From assembly GCA_021808875.1 (NCBI GenBank), contig JAKBAU010000035.1, positions 1-18,038 of the forward strand: a stretch of 18,038 bases of DNA. Direction: 5' to 3'. A program made the position numbers and the translations under genes. This DNA comes from Pseudomonadota bacterium (GTDB lineage Bacteria > Pseudomonadota > Alphaproteobacteria > Micropepsales > Micropepsaceae). Each line of letters begins with the position of its first letter. Position 1 is the first letter of the stretch. This document shows, one piece after another, positions 1-8,400 of this stretch. The notes beneath the pieces were generated by a model, which saw only the letters and a list, made by a program, of their open reading frames with translations, was not told the DNA's origin and ran no database searches.

Positions 1-227
1 TTACCGTGGCTCGACGGCCAGTAGATCCTGAGGGTGACTTCCCCGGCGTCCGTCGATATGGCCCGGTCCTCGCAGCGGTCCATCGCATATTTGGTGATGC
101 CCGCTTCGCGCCACAGCTTGATCTGGTCGCGCGAACGCGCCCGCAAATCCGCGATGTTCATGGTGGTGAGATCCCTGAAAGGCCCTTTCCGTTTCAACAT
201 CTCCTGGATTCGGTCATCAAGAGGCAT
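1..227 (-). CDS. alpha/beta-hydrolase (esterase-like), N-terminal part, runs off the window
   Basis: From an ATG at 227 the minus strand stays open to the left edge, giving 75 residues and no stop. The protein starts MPLDDRIQEMLKRKGPF, has an amphipathic helical stretch (residues 23-46), then EDRAISTDAGEVTLRIYWP at about 53-71. An acidic-Arg 'ED R-I' strand followed by a beta-hairpin ending 'RIY-P' is what precedes the HGGG oxyanion motif in hormone-sensitive-lipase-like (GDXG) esterases. The HGGG motif, catalytic Ser, Asp and His would lie outside the window, so catalysis cannot be checked. A GGAG lies about 10 bases upstream of the ATG. Family assignment is by motif memory; another alpha/beta-hydrolase subfamily is possible. 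Confidence 0.6.
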   Translation of the reverse strand, partial: MPLDDRIQEMLKRKGPFRDLTTMNIADLRARSRDQIKLWREAGITKYAMDRCEDRAISTDAGEVTLRIYWPSSHG

Positions 228-237
228 AGGTCTCTTA

Positions 238-442
238 CTCCAGGTGAGGATCGGGATGCTCCATCAGCGCGAGGTGCGTAGGCTCTGACGTGGCGGCCAA
301 GGCGGAGGGCGGCCCCGATGTCGCGCTTGCGTGCCTCGATCATCTGCGCCGGTATGTGGACCTCCTTTTCTCGCATCGCGCCATTCCCGCCTCTGCGGGC
401 CGCTTGGACCGCGGCAGCCGCGCTGTCGAGTGAATGCAACAT
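238..442. other. gene-poor stretch with possible decayed C-terminal coding
   Basis: No convincing intact gene. On the minus strand one frame reads QMIEARKRDIGAALRLGRHV and a second frame reads PTHLALMEHPDPHLE then TAA at 235-237, eight bases before the esterase ATG. Together these look like a frameshifted tail of an upstream gene, but I cannot name it. A textbook Shine-Dalgarno (AAAAGGAGGT) sits at 360-369 on the minus strand, yet no ATG, GTG or TTG follows it at usable distance; the nearest codon is ATA. Confidence 0.3.
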
Positions 443-634
443 TCAGATGCGATCGAACCATTCTGGCCATAGCGTGGCTCGGTCGGCGAACGGCGTGGTG
501 AGAAGATGATCTGCTTCGAAACTCAGAAAGAGCTCGGGGCCGCCAGTCTCGATGACATGCAACCGGCACCTGCTGATCGCATTCTTGCGCTGTAGGCCGA
601 GAGCCAGTTGGGCCACAGCAGTCATGCTCGGCAT
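443..634 (-). CDS. small hypothetical protein
   Basis: About 60-63 residues, depending on start (ATG at 634 or 625, GTG at 643). An AAGAG lies eight bases before the 634 ATG, which favours that start. The protein has no signal peptide or membrane segment. Its second half, with ETGGPELFLSFEADHLL followed by ATLWPEWFDRI, reads like a compact folded domain, and the third codon positions are mostly G or C as expected for a coding frame here. I do not recognise the family. It lies in a run of similarly small minus-strand genes. Confidence 0.4.
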   Translation of the reverse strand: MPSMTAVAQLALGLQRKNAISRCRLHVIETGGPELFLSFEADHLLTTPFADRATLWPEWFDRI

Positions 635-683
635 CCATGGCACTCTTTAGGTCGGACAGCGTTCGAGGCTGAACGCAGGGAAT

Positions 684-703
684 CCGGCACTTCTTGGTGC
701 CGG
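684..703. terminator. perfect 7-bp stem-loop between two small genes
   Basis: CCGGCAC, a 6-base loop (TTCTTG), then GTGCCGG. It lies between the small genes ending at 801 and starting at about 634. No T-tract follows on either strand, so it may be a Rho-dependent or mRNA-protecting hairpin rather than a classical terminator. Confidence 0.35.
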
Positions 704-800
704 CTATGCCTCGGTCAAACCGCCGCCTCAACATCGTCTGCGATGATAGCCGGGGCCACCGCCCCCGAAGGCCTGGAACCTTTCATGAGTTCGACAGGGA

Positions 801-992
801 TTAGACGCGCCCGACCATGCGTCCGGCTGGCGTGGCCATCAGTCCGCCCATGCACGATTGGATCAAACCCAGTTTGATCAGAGTTATCTGATGCGCCTTG
901 GGAATCGTTCGACTCATGAATCCGCGCGCGACGAGACGCAGCGAAGCAAGTTCGGGTGGCGTCAAATTCGTGCCGTAGAGTTTGAGATCCAT
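801..992 (-). CDS. small hypothetical protein, winged-helix-like
   Basis: 63 residues from ATG at 992. The sequence has the pattern of a small helix-turn-helix-type alphaproteobacterial protein: LTPPELASLRLVARG (10-24), a loop with TIPKAHQITLIKLGLI (29-44), then GGLMATPAGR (49-58). 'Rule-like' alternation of an N-terminal helix, a 'LI-LGLI' helix and a 'T-AGR' end is common in short proteins that sense or regulate, but no function is assigned. No strong ribosome site is visible; the start lies five bases after the stop of a possible upstream small ORF, so translational coupling is possible. Confidence 0.55.
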   Translation of the reverse strand: MDLKLYGTNLTPPELASLRLVARGFMSRTIPKAHQITLIKLGLIQSCMGGLMATPAGRMVGRV

Positions 993-997
993 GGGCG

Positions 998-1129
998 TCA
1001 CGGGTTCGAGGGTTCTACTGGTGCCGGAACAACCAGGATCGACAGCCTCGCGGCTCGCCGAACCCGCCAATCGCCGAACAACAGCTTCCCAACAGTCCCC
1101 AGAACTCCCAGGACGAGGAAGGCCGTCAC
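998..1129 (-). CDS. possible tiny membrane protein
   Basis: From a GTG at 1129 the frame gives 43 residues: one hydrophobic span at the N-terminus (TAFLVLGVLGTVGKLLFG), then a basic stretch (WRVRRAARLS) and a short tail. This is the layout of a single-pass membrane peptide. Directly upstream, another frame reads AIVNIIPIVA before a stop, which would extend the hydrophobic region if a single base were missing, so this could equally be a frameshifted remnant. It ends five bases before the start of the 63-residue gene. Weak evidence. Confidence 0.3.
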   Translation of the reverse strand: MTAFLVLGVLGTVGKLLFGDWRVRRAARLSILVVPAPVEPSNP

Positions 1130-1234
1130 GCCACAATCGGGATGATGTTCACGATGGCATAGACACGCGCCTATTTCCGCCCGATGTCAAACGCGCAAAC
1201 AGGATCGAAGGTGGTTGTCGAGTTCGCATGCTCA

Positions 1235-1447
1235 TCAAGTCTCGATAAAACGGAAAAGACTGGATGCTGCAAGCATCGCGACCTCATCGGCACGTTCCTC
1301 GTCGGAGCCCGCACCCATCCCATAGCGGCTGTCGTATTTGAGCGTAGCTTGGCCATCTTCGCAGCCTATCACCGTGGTAAGCATCCATTGCCGCCGGCTT
1401 GGCGCCCATATCGACCATTTCTGGCCGATCGTCACGTTTGTCGGCAT
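1235..1447 (-). CDS. small hypothetical protein
   Basis: 70 residues from ATG at 1447, with GAAGGA about nine bases upstream. The protein has a beta-rich core: VTIGQKWSIWAP, then MLTTVIGCEDGQATLKYD, then RYGM; it ends in an acidic helix (DEERADEVAMLAA) and SLFRFIET. The 'GQ-W---- T-I---G--TLKYD' pattern suggests a small barrel-like fold known from unassigned rhizobial proteins; I do not know a function. Its start overlaps the end of the upstream ORF by 16 bp, so the two are probably cotranscribed and coupled. Confidence 0.55.
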   Translation of the reverse strand: MPTNVTIGQKWSIWAPSRRQWMLTTVIGCEDGQATLKYDSRYGMGAGSDEERADEVAMLAASSLFRFIET

Positions 1448-1665
1448 GGCGCTTGTCCTTCAAGGAACCGCGAAACTGAGGATTCCGCGGATGCAGATGG
1501 GCGGCGCGCGTAGATTTCGTCCCAGGTTGCTCCGGCTGCCAAACCCACGTTCGCCGCGCATTCTTCCCGGACATTTTCTGCGGCAGAGAACGCCCGAAGT
1601 TCGTGCCGGATCTGAACGGTCGATGGCATTGGAATGCGTTTGCCAAAGCGAATGAATGTGTTCAT
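1432..1665 (-). CDS. small hypothetical protein overlapping the next gene
   Basis: 77 residues from ATG at 1665. GAGAGG lies six bases before the ATG, a good ribosome site that decides this start over a longer ORF beginning further upstream. Soluble, no motif I recognise; the middle (HELRAFSAAENVREECAANV) is helical. The stop lies inside the next gene, a 16-base overlap. Third-position GC is lower than in ndvB, so the gene could be recently acquired or drifting. The existence of the two ribosome sites in the right places is the main support. Confidence 0.45.
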   Translation of the reverse strand: MNTFIRFGKRIPMPSTVQIRHELRAFSAAENVREECAANVGLAAGATWDEIYARRPSASAESSVSRFLEGQAPCRQT

Positions 1666-1753
1666 CACAGGCCTCTCGCTTGCGCCTTCGCCGATATGCG
1701 ACTCAGAAGCGGATATTGAAAGCACAACAGCACGACAAATAGCGCTGCCTTTG

Positions 1754-1936
1754 TCAGCTCCAACTGGCCTTGGCGAAACCTTCGCGCCACCGGGACTTCT
1801 CGGGTTCCGTAGCGTATGGGTTTAAGGCCGCTACCCGCAAAAGATCCAGGTCGGCAATTTCGTTCGCGGACAATTCGTGCGCCCTTTTCCAGCCTTCGGC
1901 GTAGATGCGGCTCAGATGGAATGATGTGTCGCTCAT
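1754..1936 (-). CDS. ribosome modulation factor-like small protein
   Basis: 60 residues from ATG at 1936. The pattern RIYAEGWKRAHEL (10-22) followed by ALNPYATEPEKSRWREGFAKA (37-57) matches the two-helix layout of the RMF/CrpP-like family: 'Y--GW--A', a connecting loop, 'NPY', then 'S-W--G---A'. In gammaproteobacteria RMF binds 30S subunits and helps form inactive 100S ribosome dimers in slow growth. The similarity is seen in motif order only, and the loop between the helices is longer than in E. coli RMF. It follows the cold-shock gene on the same strand after a hairpin, which fits a stress-response setting. Function is inferred. Confidence 0.55.
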   Translation of the reverse strand: MSDTSFHLSRIYAEGWKRAHELSANEIADLDLLRVAALNPYATEPEKSRWREGFAKASWS

Positions 1937-1962
1937 TGTACCCGATCTGGTAACGGGCCGAA

Positions 1963-1984
1963 TGTGGCGGCGATTCCCGCCACA
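1963..1984 (-). terminator. stem-loop just after the cold-shock gene
   Basis: TGTGGCGG, six-base loop, CCGCCACA: a perfect 8-bp stem beginning 12 bases after the csp stop. It has no T-tract, so it may be a partial terminator or an mRNA-protecting hairpin that separates csp from the RMF-like gene 27 bases further on. Confidence 0.5.
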
Positions 1985-1996
1985 CTCGTCCGTTTC

Positions 1997-2200
1997 CTAT
2001 GCCGCCTGCAGATTGACAGCTTTCGAGCCTTTGGCATCCGGCTGAATGTCGAAGGATACGCGTTGACCTTCCGACAGCACGCGCAAGCCCGCCATTTCAA
2101 CGGCTGACGCATGGACGAAAACGTCTTTGCCGCCGCCTTCCGGCGCGATGAAGCCAAAGCCTTTGTCTGAATTGAAGAACTTCACTGTTCCGATCGTCAT
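1997..2200 (-). CDS. cspA: CspA-family cold-shock protein
   Basis: 67 residues from ATG at 2200, with AGGAAG six bases upstream (AGGAAGAAACATG). This is the standard length of a single cold-shock domain. Both RNA-binding motifs are present: KGFGFI (RNP1, 13-18) and DVFVHASAV (RNP2, 26-34), after the opening GTVKFFN. The family binds single-stranded RNA and DNA in the cytoplasm, melting secondary structure and aiding translation in the cold or in stationary phase. A longer ORF runs upstream of the ATG, but the ribosome site and family alignment decide for 2200. Which of the several csp paralogues this is cannot be told. Confidence 0.95.
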   Translation of the reverse strand: MTIGTVKFFNSDKGFGFIAPEGGGKDVFVHASAVEMAGLRVLSEGQRVSFDIQPDAKGSKAVNLQAA

Positions 2201-2221
2201 GTTTCTTCCTGATGCATTAGG

Positions 2222-2252
2222 TTGCGCCCGAGCCATCGCCCGGGCGGCGCAA
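2222..2252 (-). promoter_or_regulatory. hairpin in the cold-shock gene leader
   Basis: On the minus strand CGCCCGGGC, GATG loop, GCTCGGGCG pairs over 9 bp (one G-U), flanked by further GCGC complementarity (TTGCGC/GCGCAA). The structure ends about 15 bases before the Shine-Dalgarno. Leader structure is how temperature controls translation of cspA-type mRNAs in E. coli; a similar role here is inferred. Confidence 0.45.
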
Positions 2253-2356
2253 ACGAAACAATCAGTCTGAAAGTTCTTCTGTCTCGACCGGACGCGCGCA
2301 ATGCGGGTCGGGAATACAACAGTGCGCCTCTTCTGACGGAACGCCGTCGCATGCCA

Positions 2357-2385
2357 CATATAGGTCTTCGAAGCCCTTAATACAA
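2357..2385 (-). promoter_or_regulatory. sigma70-type promoter for the cold-shock gene
   Basis: On the minus strand TTGTAT (2385-2380), a 17-base spacer, then TATATG (2362-2357). This predicts a transcript start near 2350 and a leader of about 150 bases, typical of cold-shock genes. Confidence 0.5.
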
Positions 2386-2448
2386 GTTGGCGTTCCTCTT
2401 ACCGCCTCAATTCGACGATCAAGACGTGGCAGGATATCGGTACAAAGG

Positions 2449-2457
2449 TGCTATAAT
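2449..2457 (+). promoter_or_regulatory. extended -10 promoter upstream of ndvB
   Basis: TGCTATAAT: a consensus -10 (2452-2457) with the TG of an extended -10. No good -35 is seen at 16-18 bases, which an extended -10 does not need. Predicted start near 2464. Divergent from the csp promoter, about 65 bp apart. Confidence 0.5.
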
Positions 2458-2475
2458 GTCCAGGCCGACCTTGCC

Positions 2476-5400
2476 GTGGTCCGGGGCCTACCCTGCACCG
2501 GCGACGAGGAGTCCATTCCGAGAGAGTTTGAGCGTAACGTGAGGGCCGCCTGCGCCCGCAAACTTGGCGTCGAGCACGCCCGCGGCAGAAAGGCCAAGTT
2601 GATCTTATCATTCCTGACCGCCTTCAGACGCCGCCCTTTGCCGTCGCCGTGGGATACGGAAGACTCCATTTGCGAGGAACTCTTCAGCGTCGAACGGCTG
2701 GAGCAGCATGCCGAGAGCCTCGCCGCTGCCCAGCCTGTTACCGCAATACCGATCGGGCGCCGCCCGCTTGGCGCCCGGCTGAAGGACAACGAAGCAGTTC
2801 TGCTCGCCGCATATCGCGAAATCGGAAAGACGACCCGCAACGGCCAAGCCGCGACGCCGGCCGCCGAGTGGCTGCTCGACAACTACCACCTCGTCGAAGA
2901 GCAGATCCGCGAAGTTCGCGACGACCTGCCGACTCGCTATTATCGTCAGTTGCCGAAATTGGCGGACGGACCTTTCGCCGGATTGCCGCGCGTCTTCGGT
3001 CTGGCTTGGGCCTTCGTCGCGCACACCGACAGCCGCTTCGATCCCGAAATGCTGTGCCGCTTCGTGCGTGCCTATCAACGGGTCCAACCGCTCGCCATCG
3101 GCGAATTGTGGGCGCTGTCCATCACGCTGCGCATCGTGCTGGTCGAGAACCTTCGGCGCGCGGCCAGGCGTATCGTCAGAAGCCGCGCCGAGCGCCAAGA
3201 CGCGGACGATATCGCCGATCGCCTTCTGGGTGTGAACGGGCAAACGGCCGAGCCTGTCGATGTCGTCCTTGAGGACTTTGAAAGGGCGCCACTGCCGGAG
3301 ACCTTTGCAGTCGAGCTTGTTCAGAGGTTGCGCGATCAGGATCCGCGGGTCACACCTGCTCTCGTGTGGCTCGAGAGCAGACTTTCGGCCCAGGGCACGA
3401 CGGCCGACGAACTCGTGCAGGGCGAGCACCAGCGCCAGGGCGCCGCAAGCGTGACGGTGCGCAATATCATCACCAGCATGCGCATGGCATCCGCCGTGGA
3501 TTGGACGGAGCTGTTCGAGAGCGTCAGTCTGGTCGACGACGTATTGCAGTCGGGCAGCGATTTCGCGGCCATGGATTTCCCCGCGCGCAATCTCTATCGC
3601 AGCGCGATCGAAGAGCTGGCGCGCGGCTCCCATCTGACGGAATTGGAAATTGCGCACGCAGCGCTCGATGCGGCGACCGTCGCACACGAACAAGAAGGCC
3701 GCGCACGCGATCCAGGCTACCACCTGATTTCCGGTGGGCGACGCCAATTCGAGAGGACCATCGGATTTCGCGCGCCCTTGCGCAGCTGGCTCGCGCGCTG
3801 CAACGCGAGAACCGGCATCAGCGGTTATGTCGGCTGCGTCTTCCTGGTCGCCGCGGCGCTGCTGCTCCTGCCGATGCTCGCACTTCACGCTGGCGGCTGG
3901 CCGCTGGGGCTTCTGGCGTTCCTCGGATTTTTTCCGGCGATTGATTTGGCGGTCGCGCTGGTGAATCGTGCCGTCATGGCTGTGTTTGGCGCGACGGCGT
4001 TGCCCGGCCTGGCACTGCGCGAGGGCATTCCGCCCAACCTGCGCACGATCGTCGCCGTTCCGGCCATGCTGACGACGCAAGAGGCGACCGAGGAGCAAAT
4101 CGAACGGCTCGAGATCCATTACCTTGCGAGCCCGGAAGGCGCGCTTCATTTCGCACTGCTTTCGGACTGGCGCGATGCCCCGGCAGAACACGCAGAACAA
4201 GACAGCAAGCTCCTCGATATTGCGAAAAGGGGCATAGACCGTCTGAATACACAATACGGCCCCGCGCCGGGGGGCGAACGCTTCCTCCTGCTCCATCGCC
4301 GGAGGGTCTGGAACGAAGACCAGCAACAATGGATCGGATGGGAACGCAAGCGCGGCAAGCTCCACGAGTTGAACCGGCTGCTGCGCGGCGCAACCGACAC
4401 GACCTTCGTGACGCTTGCAGGTCATCCTGTGCCTGCGGATGTTCGCTACGTCATCACGCTTGATGCCGACACGCGGCTGCCACGCGAAACCGTCCGTAAA
4501 CTCATCGGCAAAATGGCGCATCCGCTCAACCAACCGCTGTTCGACGCCGCGGCCGGACGGGTCGTGGATGGCTATGCGGTGCTGCAACCGCGCGTGACGC
4601 CGTCCCTGCCGGTCGGCCGCGAGGGATCGCTGTTCCAGCGGGTCTTCTCGAGCATGAACGGCATCGACCCCTACGCGTCCACCGTGTCGGACGTGTATCA
4701 GGACCTGTTCGGCCAGGGCTCCTATGCCGGCAAGGGTATCTATGATGTTGATGCATTCGAGGCGGCCCTGAACGATCGCGTGTCGGAGAGCACGCTGCTC
4801 AGCCACGATCTGTTCGAAGGCACGTTCGCCCGAGCCGGTCTGGTGTCCGATGTCGAAGTCGTCGAAGAATATCCTTCACGATATGACGTCGCCGCGGCGC
4901 GGCAGCATCGGTGGGCTCGCGGCGATTGGCAGTTGCTGCCGTGGATATTCGGGCGCGCGGACGCCTCCCGCGACCAACGCAGCAAAAGCACGCTCCCGTC
5001 CATCGGACGCTGGAAGATGCTCGACAACCTGCGGCGAACGCTGTCGGCGCCGGCGAGTGTCCTGGCGCTGCTTCTCGCATGGACGCTGTCCGAGCACGAT
5101 GCGGCGCTGTGGACGTTTTTCATTCTGTCGACCATCGCCGTGCCGACATTACTCCCGGTTCTCGCAGCCATCGTGCCGCGGAGCGCCAGGACAACAGCCC
5201 GCAGCCATCTGGATGCACTCGCCGGCGATCTCGGGCTTGCTTTGACGCAGAGCGCGCTCACGGTGACATTCCTTGCCCATCAGGCGTGGTCGATGTCCGA
5301 CGCCATCGGGCGGACGCTGTTCCGCCTCTTCGTGAGCCACCGGCATCTGCTCGAATGGACCACGGCGGCTCACGCAACTTTAAGTCCGCGCCTTCATCTC

Positions 5401-8400
5401 GCCGGCGCCTATCGTCGGATGGCCGCCAGTGTCGTCATCGTCGCTTTATCCTCTTTCGCCATTTGGCTGTCCGGCGGTCACGCGTGGCCGGTCGCAACGC
5501 CCTTTCTGCTGCTGTGGGCCACCGCTCCCGCAATCACGCGCTGGGTAAGTCTTTCTCCTCTTGTAGCCGGTCGCCTGCCGGTATCCGAGACTGATGCACG
5601 CGACCTGCGACTTGTGGCCCGCCGAACTTGGCGCTTTTTCGAGACTTTCGTTACCGCGGCCGATCAAATGCTGCCGCCTGACAATTTCCAGGAAGACCCC
5701 AAGTCGGTCCTCGCGCACCGGACGTCGCCGACCAACATGGGCCTATATCTTCTGTCGGCAGTCAGCGCTCGCGACTTCGGTTGGATGGGAGCGACAGAGA
5801 CGGTCGAACGGTTGGAAGCAACACTGGTGACAATGGGTTCGCTGCAGCGCTTTCGCGGCCATTTCTACAATTGGTACGACACGAGTGATTTGCGTCCGTT
5901 GGACCCGCGATACGTCTCGACCGTGGATAGCGGAAATCTTGCCGGGCATCTCATCGCCGTCGCCAACGCCTGCCGAGAATGGATCGACTGCCCGCTCGCG
6001 GTGGCCCAACTAACTGCCGGCATCGACGACGCCTCACGCCTGGCCCATGAGGCTATCGAAAAACTCCCGCTCGCTCGCACGGAATTCATCACACGACGAG
6101 AGCTTGAAAGCGCCCTCGACACCCTGGACGCGGCCGTCAAGACGTTGACGGACAGCGAATTGCCCGGGTGCCTCCAGGAATTGGCGAAACGAGCAACGAC
6201 CGTCGTTGATATCGCTCAGGTGCTGGCTGGTGGCGACGACGCCAGCATCGAAGTGCTTTTCTGGACACGCGCGCTCCAGAGGTCCGTCGACAGCCATCTG
6301 CGCGACGCATTCCAATCGGCGGAATTCGGGCGGTTGCTGAAATTGCGCCTGCTTGCGCTTGAAACGACGACGCGGGCAATGGCGGACTCGATGGAGTTCG
6401 GGTTTCTTCTCGATCCGCGCCGCAAGCTACTCTCGATCGGCTATCTCGTCGCGGAGGCTCGTCTCGATGAGAGTTGCTACGATCTGCTGGCGTCGGAGGC
6501 GCGTTTGGCGAGCTTCCTGGCAATAGCAAAGGGCGACGTGCCCACCCGCCACTGGTTCCGGCTGGGGCGCGCCGTCACCCCGATCGAACACGCCGCGGCC
6601 CTGGTTTCATGGTCGGGATCGATGTTCGAGTACCTTATGCCGTCTCTGGTGATGCGCGCGCCGGCCGGCAGCCTGCTCGAGGAGACCAGCCGCCTCGTGG
6701 TTCACCGGCAGATCAGCTTCGGCGCCGAACGGAAATTGCCGTGGGGCATTTCGGAATCCGCCTACAATGCGCGTGATCTTGAATTCACGTACCAATATTC
6801 GACTTTCGGCATACCGGGGCTCGGGCTGAAGCGCGGCCTGGGCGAGAATGCCGTGGTCGCGCCTTATGCGACGGCCCTTGCCACGATGGTCGATCCCGCG
6901 GCCGCAAACCGCAATTTCACGCGACTTGCCGCAGCCGGAGCGCGGGGCCGCTATGGTTTCTACGAGGCGTTGGATTACACGCGCTCGCGCCTGCCCGACG
7001 GACTGGACTGCACGGTCATTCGCGCTTTCATGGCGCATCATCAGGGCATGACGATTGTTGCCATCGCCGACGCATTGCTGGACGGAAAGATGCGGGATCG
7101 GTTCCACGCCGAGCCCGCCGTGCAGGCCGCGGAACTCCTTCTGCAAGAACGGACCCCGCGCGATGTGGCAGCCGCCCGCCCCTGGGCGGAGGATACCGGT
7201 ACAAACGTCTCCGTCCGTGTGCTCGACCGTCCGACGGTGCGGCGCATCCGCTCGCCGCACGGCCCGACGCCGGCAGTACACCTGCTTTCGAATGGCCGCT
7301 ATGCCGTGATGCTCACGGCAGCCGGCTCCGGCTACAGCCGCTGGCGCGATATGGCAATCTCGCGCTGGCGCGAAGACATGACCTGCGACGATTGGGGTTC
7401 ATACGTCTACCTGAGGGATACCCGCAGCGGCAACGTGTGGTCTGCGGGCTATCAGCCATGCAGCGTCGAACCTGACAGTTTCGATGTCAGGTTCAGCGAA
7501 GACAAGGTGGAATACACGAGGCGCGACGGAGCAATCACGACGCTTCTCGAAGTCGTCGTTTCGCCGGAACACGATGCGGAGGTTCGCCGACTGTCGGTTT
7601 CGAATACTGACCTCAGACCTCGCGAAATCGAGATCACCTCCTATTCCGAACTGGTGTTGACCTCACCAGCAGCCGATGCGGCACATCCGGCCTTCTCGAA
7701 ACTGTTCGTCCAGACCGAATACGACGCCAAGGCCGGCGTTCTTCTGGCGACACGGCGCCGGCGATCGCTGACGGATCCCGAAATCTGGGCAGCACACCTT
7801 GCCATCGTCGAAGGCGAGACGGTTGGTGAGATAGAAATTGAAACCGATCGCGCCAAGTTCCTCGGTCGCGGGCACGGCACCAGATCGCCGGTGGCAATGG
7901 ACGGCCGGTCTCTCTCCGGCAGCGTCGGCACCGTCCTCGATCCCATCTTCGCCCTGCGCCGTCGCATACGGGTTCAACCGGGCGAGAGGGTGCGAGTTAC
8001 GTTCTGGACCATCGTCGCGCCATCCCGGACCGACGTACTTGCCTTGGTGGACAAACATCAGGACGTCAACGCTTTTGACCGCGCGGCCACGCTGGCGTGG
8101 ACCCAGGCGCAGGTGCAGTTGCGCCATCTCGACGTCGGTGCCGAAGAAGCCAACCTGTTTCAGCGCCTCGCCGGACATGTTCTTTATGCGAGCCCGTCCA
8201 TGCGCCCGTCGTCCGACGCCATTCGCCGGGGCGGTGGCGATCCGGCGGGGCTCTGGGCTCAGAGCATTTCCGGGGATATTCCGATCGTTCTGGTGAGGAT
8301 CGACTCCATCGAAGACGTTGCCATCGTCGGGCAGTTGCTGCGCGCCCACGAGTACTGGCGGATGAAGGGGATGGGCGTCGATCTGGTGGTCTTGAACGAG

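Noticed and set aside
2608..4806. 732-codon open frame on the minus strand inside ndvB
   Set aside because: It is antisense to conserved GT84 and membrane coding sequence; long antisense frames are common in GC-rich genes, and the translation has no domain-like features.
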